Shown: positions 1 to 5,041 of the stretch, in pieces
Position numbering within the stretch: the stretch's first letter is position 1
Layout: the number at the start of each line of letters is the position of its first letter
NCBI GenBank assembly: GCA_030433055.1
Contig: JAUILJ010000435.1
Coordinates: 1-6,857 of the forward strand
Length of the DNA stretch: 6,857 nucleotides
Reading direction: 5' to 3'
Source of the DNA: Polyangia bacterium
GTDB taxonomy: Bacteria; Myxococcota_A; Polyangia; Polyangiales; Polyangiaceae
Position numbers and translations under genes: made by a program
The notes under the pieces: model-generated
What the model was told of the DNA's origin: nothing
Seen by the model: the letters and a program-made list of their open reading frames with translations, nothing else
The model's database searches: none

Positions 1-30
1 TCTTCGTCTTCGTCTTCGTCTTCGTCGTCG
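1..30 (-). repeat. Hexanucleotide tcttcg run encoding Glu-Asp repeats
   Basis: The window opens with four tcttcg units followed by tcg triplets, which encode alternating Glu and Asp and then Asp residues on the minus strand. The run continues past the left edge, so its full length is unknown. Confidence 0.8.
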
Positions 31-389
31 TCGGAGGGCGGGTGTTCGTCCTCGTCCCCGTCTTCTTCGTCTTGGTCCTTGGAGGGCGGGACCTCGTCTT
101 CGCCTTCTTCGTCTTTTTCGTCGTCGTTGGACGCGTCTTCTTCGTCGTCGTTGGACGCGTCTCCCTCGGCGGCGCTGCTCTCCGCCGCTGCGTCTTCGTC
201 CTCGGAGTCTTCGTCCTCGGAGTCTTCGTCCTCGGAGTCTTCGTCCTCGGAGTCTTCGTCGTCAGCCTCTTCGCTCGCCGGTGCGTCGTCCGTTGCTTTG
301 GACGTCTGGTTCGCTGGGGTCTCTTCGGAGCCCGCCTTGGATTTGCCAGAGCTCGCGCTCTTGGCCGGCTTCTGTTTGGCCTTCGACAT
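1..389 (-). CDS. Highly acidic low-complexity protein, N-terminal part (C-terminus beyond left edge)
   Basis: Read on the minus strand from the ATG at 389-387, this frame stays open to the window edge and gives 129 residues. The first 33 are Lys/Ser/Ala-rich (MSKAKQKPAKSASSGK...). From about residue 34 onward nearly everything is Asp, Glu, Ser, Ala or Gly, including a DEDSE unit repeated four times, two DASNDDE units, two PPS motifs (VPPSK, HPPSD) and an Asp-Glu run at the edge. No hydrophobic segment or catalytic motif is visible, so this part is probably disordered and cytosolic. The opposite strand is also open here, but there it would encode an implausible Val/Phe/Leu or Ser-only product. 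No Shine-Dalgarno sequence precedes the ATG, and a TTG at 431 is an alternative start. The family is not recognised; the acidic stretch could be an N-terminal extension of a larger folded protein outside the window. Confidence 0.72.
   Translation of the reverse strand, partial: MSKAKQKPAKSASSGKSKAGSEETPANQTSKATDDAPASEEADDEDSEDEDSEDEDSEDEDSEDEDAAAESSAAEGDASNDDEEDASNDDEKDEEGEDEVPPSKDQDEEDGDEDEHPPSDDDEDEDEDE
117..164 (-). repeat. 24-bp tandem duplication within the acidic gene
   Basis: Positions 117-140 and 141-164 match at 23 of 24 bases, the difference being t139 against c163. On the minus strand they encode two adjacent Asp-Ala-Ser-Asn-Asp-Asp-Glu-(Glu/Lys) units. The duplication is in frame. 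Confidence 0.85.
192..260 (-). repeat. 15-bp tandem repeat, 4 identical copies plus 9 bp
   Basis: The unit gtcttcgtcctcgga (plus-strand reading) occurs at 192-206, 207-221, 222-236 and 237-251 without a mismatch, followed by the first 9 bases of a fifth copy. On the coding (minus) strand each unit encodes Ser-Glu-Asp-Glu-Asp. The period is a multiple of three, so gain or loss of units keeps the frame. Confidence 0.9.
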
Positions 390-716
390 GGCGCGGGAGC
401 GTAGCCGCTCGGCTTCGCTTGGCGAGGACAAAGGCCGGGCGGTACGGCCCGCAGCTGCACGAAATGAGCGGTCTTCGCTGCCGATCGGGAGAGACGGGGC
501 GCTCCAGGGGGCTGTGGCGGCTCTCCAGCGCGTCTCACCCCCGAATCCGAAATGGCACGCGGTGTCATGTTGGCTGGGGTGGGAGCCGGAGAGAGCGGTG
601 TTCGCTGGGTGGGCAACTCACCGCTGCCAGGCGGCGTGAGCGCTGAGCCACCCTCCATACGGGCGCGGGGTACATCCGCGTACACGGGCCGGCAGCTTGG
701 AATCACCGCCGCGCGG

Positions 717-750
717 AGCCACTGCAGCTTGGAAGCCACTGCAGCTCGGA
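717..750. repeat. 17-bp tandem duplication
   Basis: agccactgcagcttgga (717-733) is followed directly by agccactgcagctcgga (734-750), with one mismatch. Each copy contains the palindrome ctgcag. A shorter related piece, gcagcttgga followed by atcac, lies just upstream at 692-706. The repeat lies about 150 bp upstream of the metallophosphoesterase start. It may be a paired binding site or a simple duplication; the sequence does not decide. Confidence 0.75.
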
Positions 751-880
751 AGCCGTCGCTGTGGCACAAGCGTCTAGAGTCGTATCCCCATGGCAAAGCG
801 ACGGGCCGACCAGAGCAAGTCACCGCCCGCAGGCGCTCACCGAGCGATCGGGGAGGGCTGCCCCAGTTGACTAATCTCGC

Positions 881-886
881 TATACT
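881..886 (+). promoter_or_regulatory. Possible -10 element (TATACT) ahead of the metallophosphoesterase
   Basis: TATACT matches five of six positions of the sigma-70 -10 consensus and stands out in GC-rich surroundings. No -35 lies at 16-18 bp; a TTGACT at 867-872 is only 8 bp away, too close to pair with it. If used, transcription would start around 893, leaving almost no leader before the ATG at 898. That would imply a near-leaderless message or use of the ATG at 961. Confidence 0.3.
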
Positions 887-897
887 CGTAGGTTGAA

Positions 898-1887
898 ATG
901 ACGTGCGCCCCACGCCGGGTGCATTTCCCCCTGCACTCGCACCCTGCTGCCAACGTCCTGATGCCGCTGTTGCCAAAACGTGATCCGAAGGAGCGTATCG
1001 CTGTACGCCAGTTCGCTGGCACGGCTGCGCTCAAGTCGCAGCTCTCGCAGCCGCTGCGCGTCGCGCACCTGACCGATCAGCACTTCGGGCGCGTAACCCG
1101 TGACGACTTGCAGTGGGCCGCAGCGCAACTCACCAACGACCACGCGCCGGATCTGGTCGTGCTCACGGGAGACTACGTCGCGCACAGCCTCGACTACCTC
1201 GGGCTGATGAGCGAAGTGATTGGATCCATCGACGCGCCCAAGGTCGCGGTGCTTGGCAATCACGATCACTGGGCGGGGGCGCGCCAGGTGAGGGGCGCAC
1301 TCGAGCGCGCCGGAGTGCACGTGCTCTCCAATGAGAGTTCCGTCTATGACCTAGGTGAACAGCGCCTGCAGCTGGTCGGTCTCGACGACGCCTACACGGG
1401 CCACGCGAACGCAGGCCGTGCAGTGTCCAAGCTGGACCCAACGTTGCCTACCCTGGGCCTCAGCCACATCGCAGAAGAGGCGGACAAGCTGTGGCCTCAC
1501 GGCGTGTCCTTGGTGCTGTCGGGGCACACGCACTCGGGGCAAATCACCGTGGGCGATCTACACAAGTGGACCCTCGGCAAGATGGGCGGGCACCGCTACG
1601 TGCATGGCCTGTATGGCTGTCGCCAGGCGGAACGGGCCGAGGGCGCCGTTTACGTCAGCGCAGGCATTGGGGCGTCGGTGTTTGGGCTCCGGCTCGGAGA
1701 CCGCGGGCGGCCCGAGCTGGCGTTGTTCGAGCTGGGGAAAGACGCAACGGACGTCGAAGAGCACCACGACGAACAGCCGCCTCACCCAGGGCGCGCACCT
1801 TCCCCGCGGAAACAAGAGTCGCGCGTGACCGCGGTGCACAAAAAGCGCCGCAAGCGGGAACGTCGCTTGCGGCGTCATGAGAGCTGA
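898..1887 (+). CDS. Metallophosphoesterase, YkuE-like calcineurin superfamily
   Basis: The 329-residue product carries the full set of binuclear-metal motifs: DQH (D60, H62), GD (D92) in VVLTGDY, GNHD (N121, H122), the lone histidine H190 in GLSHIAE, and GHTHSGQ (H210, H212). GHTHSGQ is typical of the YkuE/LpxG-like branch, whose members hydrolyse phosphodiester or pyrophosphate bonds, some on lipid substrates. The substrate here is unknown. Many relatives carry an N-terminal membrane anchor; this one shows neither anchor nor signal peptide, so it is probably cytosolic. After the domain (about residue 282) comes a hydrophilic tail ending in a strongly basic stretch (residues 315-327). The ATG at 898 has a weak AGG five bases upstream; the ATG at 961 (residue 22) also fits the domain boundary. 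The gene appears monocistronic and faces a convergent neighbour 22 bp away. Confidence 0.9.
   Translation: MTCAPRRVHFPLHSHPAANVLMPLLPKRDPKERIAVRQFAGTAALKSQLSQPLRVAHLTDQHFGRVTRDDLQWAAAQLTNDHAPDLVVLTGDYVAHSLDYLGLMSEVIGSIDAPKVAVLGNHDHWAGARQVRGALERAGVHVLSNESSVYDLGEQRLQLVGLDDAYTGHANAGRAVSKLDPTLPTLGLSHIAEEADKLWPHGVSLVLSGHTHSGQITVGDLHKWTLGKMGGHRYVHGLYGCRQAERAEGAVYVSAGIGASVFGLRLGDRGRPELALFELGKDATDVEEHHDEQPPHPGRAPSPRKQESRVTAVHKKRRKRERRLRRHES
1840..1874 (-). terminator. Probable intrinsic terminator of the thioredoxin-fold gene, inside the opposing CDS
   Basis: Arms cgccgcaagcg (1846-1856) and cgcttgcggcg (1864-1874) are perfect 11-bp complements with a 7-base loop. Read on the minus strand, the hairpin is followed, after one C, by five T residues (1844-1840), the form expected of a rho-independent terminator. 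It begins 35 bases after the minus-strand stop at 1910 and lies wholly inside the last codons of the plus-strand metallophosphoesterase. Confidence 0.75.
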
Positions 1888-1909
1888 GCCCGCCGGTTCG
1901 GCTCGAACG

Positions 1910-2638
1910 TCAGCTGGGGTACTTGACTGAGCAGCCGTAGGCTTCGGTGCTCGGAGTCCGCACCGGTTTGCCCGCTTCGATGTCGGTGAGCGCTTCCTGG
2001 ACGTAGTTGATCAGCTTGCCATCCTTCGGCGACTCCCCTTCACCATCGGGTGAGTTGTCGATGGCGCCCGCGTACGCAAGCTTGCCCTGCTTGTCGATGA
2101 CGAACATGTGAGGGGTGTGCTTGGCTCCATACGCCTTGCCCACCTTCCCGTCCTCGTCCAGGAGCACGGGGTTGGTCATGCCGAACTCCGTGACACCCGT
2201 CTTGTTCGCTTCGACACCGTGGCCTTGCTTCCCCGGGGCACCAGAGTTGATGGAGAGCCACACGACGCCCTTGTCCATCTCCTTCTTCGCGGTGTCTACC
2301 AGGGACCCCTTCTTGTGCGCGGCCTTGACGAAGGGACAGCCGGGGTTGAACCACTCCAGGACGACCACCTTGCCCTTGTAGTCGGACAGCTTGACCGTCT
2401 TTCCGTCGAGGTCCTTCAGCTCGAAGTCTGGCGCGGCTTCGCCAACTTTCGCCGTTGCGGTCGACTTCGGGCTGTCAGCGGTGTTGGCGGCAGGGGCGTC
2501 TGCGTTGGCCTTCGTCGTGGCTGTGTCCTGGGCGTTCGCAGGAGATCCCGAGGCTTGTTTGTCGTTGCACCCTGTGGCCGCGAACACGGTCGTGAGGGCG
2601 ACTAAGCACAACGAGCGAGGGCTAGAAAAACGCGTCAT
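1910..2638 (-). CDS. Thioredoxin-fold (AhpC/TSA-type redoxin) lipoprotein
   Basis: From the ATG at 2638 the product has 242 residues. It has an Arg-containing n-region, a hydrophobic stretch (about 9-21) and a lipobox-like ATGC with the lipidated cysteine at C24. An upstream GTG at 2686 would bury this signal, so 2638 is preferred although no clear Shine-Dalgarno is present. Residues 25-65 form an Ala/Thr/Asn linker. The redoxin domain (about 65-225) starts with VGEAAPDFELKDLDGK, has the active-site segment WFNPGCPFVK with one cysteine (C101) where thioredoxins have CxxC, and the cis-proline in HTPHMFV (P176). A second cysteine, C236, sits in a C-terminal YGCSVKY motif. The family reduces disulfides or peroxides; this member probably acts in the periplasm. 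The pairing of C101 with C236 is my inference. It is divergent from the dehydrogenase gene at 2787. Confidence 0.88.
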   Translation of the reverse strand: MTRFSSPRSLCLVALTTVFAATGCNDKQASGSPANAQDTATTKANADAPAANTADSPKSTATAKVGEAAPDFELKDLDGKTVKLSDYKGKVVVLEWFNPGCPFVKAAHKKGSLVDTAKKEMDKGVVWLSINSGAPGKQGHGVEANKTGVTEFGMTNPVLLDEDGKVGKAYGAKHTPHMFVIDKQGKLAYAGAIDNSPDGEGESPKDGKLINYVQEALTDIEAGKPVRTPSTEAYGCSVKYPS

Positions 2639-2778
2639 CCAGCTGGTGTAGAGCCGTTTCTCGGTGCTGGGTAGGGTGCAAGGCACGTTTGGGCAACCTG
2701 CCCCAGCGTTTGACGGGCCCGCGCCCAGTGGTTTCGATGACTTCGCACTAGTCAGCGCGATCCGGCGCAGGGCAGAGT

Positions 2779-2782
2779 GGAG
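2779..2782 (+). promoter_or_regulatory. Ribosome binding site deciding the start at 2787
   Basis: GGAG lies four bases before the ATG at 2787 (ggagaaaaATG). The same frame is open from 2664, but that extension has no such site and its translation does not resemble a protein domain, whereas the Rossmann fold begins shortly after 2787. Confidence 0.6.
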
Positions 2783-2786
2783 AAAA

Positions 2787-3593
2787 ATGTCACGTTCGAC
2801 GAATCAAACGGGGCTCCTCCGCCGCAGCGCGGTGGTGTTTGGACTGGGGCAGCTTGGGGCGGTGTTCGCTGAAGGCTGGCTCAAGGCGGGGCGTCCGGTG
2901 GTGCCCATCACCCGTGGGGTAGACGTGGGTGTGGTCCATGGAGAGCTGCCTGAGCCAGCCATCGTCTTGGTGGGCGTCGGAGAAGCGGCGCTCGCCGAGG
3001 TGCTTGGGGCGCTCCCCGCAAGCTACCTCGCACGCGCCGCGCTGGTGCAAAACGAGCTCCTGCCGCGCTCCTGGAGCGGGGCCTGCCCGGCCGGGGAGGA
3101 CCCGAACGTGGCCGTGGTTTGGTTCGAAAAGAAGGCAGGTAAGCTGATTCACAGTATCCGCCCGACCGCGCTCCATGGACCGCAAGCGAAAATCCTTGCG
3201 GAATCCTTGGACCAGCTGCACCTCCCGTATTTCATCGCGGAATCGCCAGAGGTTCGCGACTTCGAGTTGGTGCTCAAGAATCTCTACATCCTCGCGCTGA
3301 ACCTGGGAGGTCTGGCCTTCCCACGCACCGCAGGCGAGCTGTGGCGAGAGCATCAGGGCTTGCTGGCCCCGCTGTGCGAGGAGCTGGTCAGGCTCCAGTC
3401 CGGGTTGCTCGGGCGTGAGCTGGACGTGGGAAAGCTCATGCTCGGCCTCGAGGCGGCGATCGAGGCGGACCCAGCTCACGGCGCCCGCGGCCGAACCGCG
3501 GAAGACCGACTGAGGAGGGCCGTGGGGCAGGCGTCGGCGCTCGGGCTGGAGTTGCCGGTCCTCGCCTCCCTCGCCGGCGAGCACCTCAGTTGA
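2787..3593 (+). CDS. Ketopantoate reductase-like NAD(P)-dependent dehydrogenase
   Basis: The 268-residue product opens with a Rossmann fold: AVVFGLGQLGAVFAEGWL carries the GxGxxG dinucleotide motif (G19, G21, G24). Further landmarks match 2-dehydropantoate 2-reductase (PanE/ApbA) by recalled alignment. VQNE (N89) falls where PanE has its HNG segment, FELVLKNLYILALN (K164, N172) where it has the catalytic lysine helix, and GELWREHQGLLAPLCEEL mirrors the family's GEL...CEE helix. E239 may stand for the substrate-binding glutamate. Ketopantoate reductase makes pantoate for pantothenate and CoA synthesis using NADPH. Similarity here is distant, no other pantothenate gene is nearby, and the length is below the usual roughly 300 residues, so a different 2-oxoacid or imine substrate is possible. 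Probably cytosolic and monocistronic. Confidence 0.7.
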   Translation: MSRSTNQTGLLRRSAVVFGLGQLGAVFAEGWLKAGRPVVPITRGVDVGVVHGELPEPAIVLVGVGEAALAEVLGALPASYLARAALVQNELLPRSWSGACPAGEDPNVAVVWFEKKAGKLIHSIRPTALHGPQAKILAESLDQLHLPYFIAESPEVRDFELVLKNLYILALNLGGLAFPRTAGELWREHQGLLAPLCEELVRLQSGLLGRELDVGKLMLGLEAAIEADPAHGARGRTAEDRLRRAVGQASALGLELPVLASLAGEHLS

Positions 3594-3634
3594 CTCCACG
3601 CGCAGGCAGGCCCAGGAGTGCGAGGGCACCAGGG

Positions 3635-3862
3635 CTAGATCTGGTAGTCCGTGTAGCGAACGCGGCCGAAGCGGATCCGCTCCCACATCCGCTCATGACC
3701 AAAGTACAGCCCCAGCTTCGCCAGCGTGTCGACGACGCCGATCTCCACCGCGTGCTCGAGCTTACCGGTCATCACGTAGACGACAGCGGTCGTGATCAAC
3801 GTGGCGCAGAACCGCCAGGACAGAGCCTTCACGATGCTGCGGGCGCGGGATTCGTAAGCCAT
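3635..3862 (-). CDS. DUF2061 family small membrane protein
   Basis: This 75-residue protein matches the DUF2061 pattern along its whole length: an N-terminal RSIVKALSWRFCATLITT, a first membrane segment (about 18-33), a short polar turn with TGKLEHAVEIG, a second amphipathic or membrane segment (about 39-54) and the closing YFGHERMWERIRFGR motif. Its length is normal for the family. The function of DUF2061 is not established; the domain occurs alone and also linked to other proteins. The start is the ATG at 3862, which has only a weak ribosome binding site. The gene converges on the dehydrogenase (41-bp gap) and diverges from the YhhN gene across 135 bp. A 6-bp inverted repeat (TGAGTA 3862-3867, TACTCA 3879-3884) spans the start codon. 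Confidence 0.85.
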   Translation of the reverse strand: MAYESRARSIVKALSWRFCATLITTAVVYVMTGKLEHAVEIGVVDTLAKLGLYFGHERMWERIRFGRVRYTDYQI

Positions 3863-3997
3863 GAGTAGCCGACTAATTTACTCAACTATCGGCCGAGGGT
3901 GTGGCCGCCCTTCGATGTATGGGGGGTGCTGGGCCTTGATGCAAGGTCTTTGCGCTCACTTCTCCCTTTCAGCACTCCCTGAGAATCCTGAGTAATA

Positions 3998-4639
3998 ATG
4001 TCAACAATTCCGGCCCAGGTTTGGATGGGGATCACGGCGCTGGGGTGCCTCGGCTTGCTCGTGGCCGAGCGACGGCAGAGCCAGTGGGGGAGCTGGCTGA
4101 CCAAACCGGTGGCCGCCTTGGGTTTCGTCCTGCTTGGCCTGTCTCGCGCGCGATACCAGTCAGCGTACGACTATGCGCTCGTCGTCGGGCTGCTGCTGTG
4201 CATGGGAGGCGACGTTCTGCTGATCCCCAAGCGCCGCGCAGCATTTGCCGCAGGGATATTAAGCTTCCTGCTCGGGCACGTGGCGTTCGTCGTCGCGTTC
4301 TTGCAGCTCGGCGTTTCCAAGACGGTGGGCGCGCTGGCCTTCTGCTTGCTGCTCTTGCCCGCCGCGGTCGTGCTCCGCTGGTTGCTGCCCCATGCGGGTA
4401 ACCTGCGTGGCGCCGTGATGGCCTACGTCGTGGTCATCACCAGCATGGTCGCGATGGCGTTTGCGGCGGCGGCGCATTCAGCTCCCCTGGGCGTGTGGTT
4501 GGGAGCGGTGATGTTCTATTTCTCCGACCTGGCTGTGGCGCGGGAGCGCTTCGTTCAGTCAGCGTTCATCAATCGGCTCTGGGGCACCCCGCTCTACTTC
4601 AGCGCGATGCTGGTGATCGCCTGCACGCTGCCCCAGTGA
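3998..4639 (+). CDS. YhhN/TMEM86 family membrane protein (putative lysoplasmalogenase)
   Basis: The 213-residue product is almost entirely hydrophobic, with seven or eight likely membrane helices (roughly 8-24, 36-49, 59-76, 84-103, 107-130, 138-158, 163-178, 198-211). Family signatures appear in order: TKPVAA (35-40), LLCMGGDVLLIP (D72), LLGHVAFVVAF (H94), AYVVVITSMVAM (142-153), GAVMFYFSDLAVARERF (D177) and the closing NRLWGTPLYFSAML. In animals TMEM86B of this family cleaves the vinyl-ether bond of lysoplasmalogens, with conserved Asp and His residues; bacterial YhhN proteins are less studied. Myxobacteria are known to make plasmalogen-type ether lipids, so the role is plausible if the organism guess holds. 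The ATG at 3998 has a weak GAG five bases upstream and a repeated CCTGAG (3978-3983, 3987-3992) in its leader. Confidence 0.85.
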   Translation: MSTIPAQVWMGITALGCLGLLVAERRQSQWGSWLTKPVAALGFVLLGLSRARYQSAYDYALVVGLLLCMGGDVLLIPKRRAAFAAGILSFLLGHVAFVVAFLQLGVSKTVGALAFCLLLLPAAVVLRWLLPHAGNLRGAVMAYVVVITSMVAMAFAAAAHSAPLGVWLGAVMFYFSDLAVARERFVQSAFINRLWGTPLYFSAMLVIACTLPQ

Positions 4640-4658
4640 CTCGAAGAAACTTGCAGCG

Positions 4659-4677
4659 CAAACATTGACAGTGTTTG
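4659..4677. promoter_or_regulatory. 19-bp palindrome, probable repressor operator over a -35 box
   Basis: CAAACATTGACAGTGTTTG is symmetric about a4668, with eight of nine base pairs matching (only t4665/g4671 fails), and symmetry stops sharply at both ends. It overlaps all of the TTGACA -35 at 4665-4670, so a dimeric repressor bound here would block RNA polymerase. Size and form suit a TetR-like or similar dimeric regulator. No regulator gene lies in the window, so the protein is unknown. Confidence 0.6.
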
Positions 4678-4693
4678 ATGTAACGGTTAGAAG
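4665..4693 (+). promoter_or_regulatory. Sigma-70-type promoter of the small membrane protein gene
   Basis: A perfect TTGACA -35 (4665-4670) is followed after 17 bp by TAGAAG (4688-4693), which matches four of six positions of the -10 consensus. Transcription would start near 4700, just ahead of the AAGGAG at 4705-4710. The -35 is inside the palindrome at 4659-4677. The promoter suggests the gene at 4718 is expressed separately from the YhhN gene that ends 78 bp upstream. Confidence 0.55.
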
Positions 4694-4704
4694 TGCTTTA
4701 TCAG

Positions 4705-4710
4705 AAGGAG
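4705..4710 (+). promoter_or_regulatory. Strong Shine-Dalgarno AAGGAG
   Basis: AAGGAG lies seven bases before the ATG at 4718. It is the best ribosome binding site in the window and strongly supports the reality and the start of this short gene. Confidence 0.8.
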
Positions 4711-4717
4711 TACTGAG

Positions 4718-5041
4718 ATGACCGATTCATTCAACGACTACTTCAAGGACTTCGTGCGGCGAGAGGGCCATGGCCCTGCGCTGGTCGCTCATTTGGTGGG
4801 CACCGTGGCGTCGCTGCTGCTCGCGCTCGTGATGTTGCGGTTCGGCTTGGTGTTCTTCCTGCCGATCGCGCTCTACCCCCTGCTTCAAGGAGCGATGATC
4901 GCTTCTTGGTTGGGGGAGAGGGACACCGATCACGATCGCCCGAGCTGGTCCTTGAGAGCAGAACTCAGACTGCTTGGGCTGTGGCTCAGCGGGCGGCTCG
5001 CGCGGGAGCGCGAGCCGCAGCAAGCTCGATACTCACGCTAA
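4718..5041 (+). CDS. Small two-helix membrane protein, possible divergent Mpo1/DUF962-like protein
   Basis: The 107-residue product has a polar N-terminus (MTDSFNDYFKDFVRREGHG), two close hydrophobic helices (about 25-41 and 43-63) and a charged C-terminal third. Its order resembles the DUF962/Mpo1 family: an FxxF...H segment followed by HLVGT, two membrane segments, then a Glu-rich turn and RPSWSLRAELRLLGLWLSGRL, comparable to that family's HPLWSL..DFRM..... stretch. Yeast Mpo1 is an Fe(II)-dependent dioxygenase in alpha-oxidation of 2-hydroxy fatty acids. H18, H25 and H72 are present, but spacing in the first His motif looks two residues short and the His after the second helix is absent, so catalysis is doubtful. 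This resemblance is from memory and weak. The gene has its own strong ribosome binding site and an operator-like promoter, and overlaps the opposite gene by 56 bp. Confidence 0.75.
   Translation: MTDSFNDYFKDFVRREGHGPALVAHLVGTVASLLLALVMLRFGLVFFLPIALYPLLQGAMIASWLGERDTDHDRPSWSLRAELRLLGLWLSGRLAREREPQQARYSR

Larger units (their letters stand above)
390..897. other. About 500-bp spacer without a convincing gene
   Basis: Open frames cross this stretch on the plus strand, as expected at high GC, but their translations have no recognisable domain, no membrane pattern and no good ribosome binding site. They are rich in Arg, Ser, Pro and Gly, as non-coding GC-rich DNA tends to be. The spacer separates the divergent starts of the acidic gene (389, minus) and the metallophosphoesterase (898, plus), so it should hold both promoters. 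Structures seen in it are a five-pair GC hairpin at 436-451, a 7-bp inverted repeat with an 18-base loop (594-600 with 619-625), and a 17-bp tandem duplication at 717-750. A small RNA or short peptide cannot be excluded. Confidence 0.6.

Noticed and set aside
42..404. Plus-strand open frame of Val/Phe/Leu repeats opposite the acidic gene
   Set aside because: It is the exact complement frame of the Glu/Asp-rich minus-strand product. Its Val-Phe-Leu strings come from gtc/ttc/ctc codons, and there is no ribosome binding site.
79..639. Plus-strand Ser-rich open frame of 186 residues
   Set aside because: Its poly-Ser part mirrors the acidic gene's tandem repeats in another frame and the rest is featureless. 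A minus-strand reading gives a more natural protein with a Lys-rich head and a clear ATG.
867..886. TTGACT and TATACT as a complete promoter
   Set aside because: The two elements are only 8 bp apart, about half the 16-18 bp needed, so only the -10-like part was kept, with low confidence.
552..896. Plus-strand open frame of 114 residues in the spacer
   Set aside because: No domain, no membrane pattern and no ribosome binding site; the composition is that of random GC-rich DNA.
880..1320. Minus-strand open frame of 146 residues opposite the metallophosphoesterase
   Set aside because: The plus strand carries every metallophosphoesterase motif here; this frame is a shadow.
2710..2738. TTGACG with TTCGAT as promoter of the dehydrogenase gene
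   Set aside because: The spacing is right (17 bp), but the -10 matches only three of six positions, too weak to annotate in GC-rich DNA.
2790..3686. Minus-strand open frame of 298 residues opposite the dehydrogenase
   Set aside because: Its translation is His/Arg/Gln-rich with no hydrophobic core, while the plus strand shows a Rossmann fold and a good ribosome binding site. It also overlaps the DUF2061 gene.
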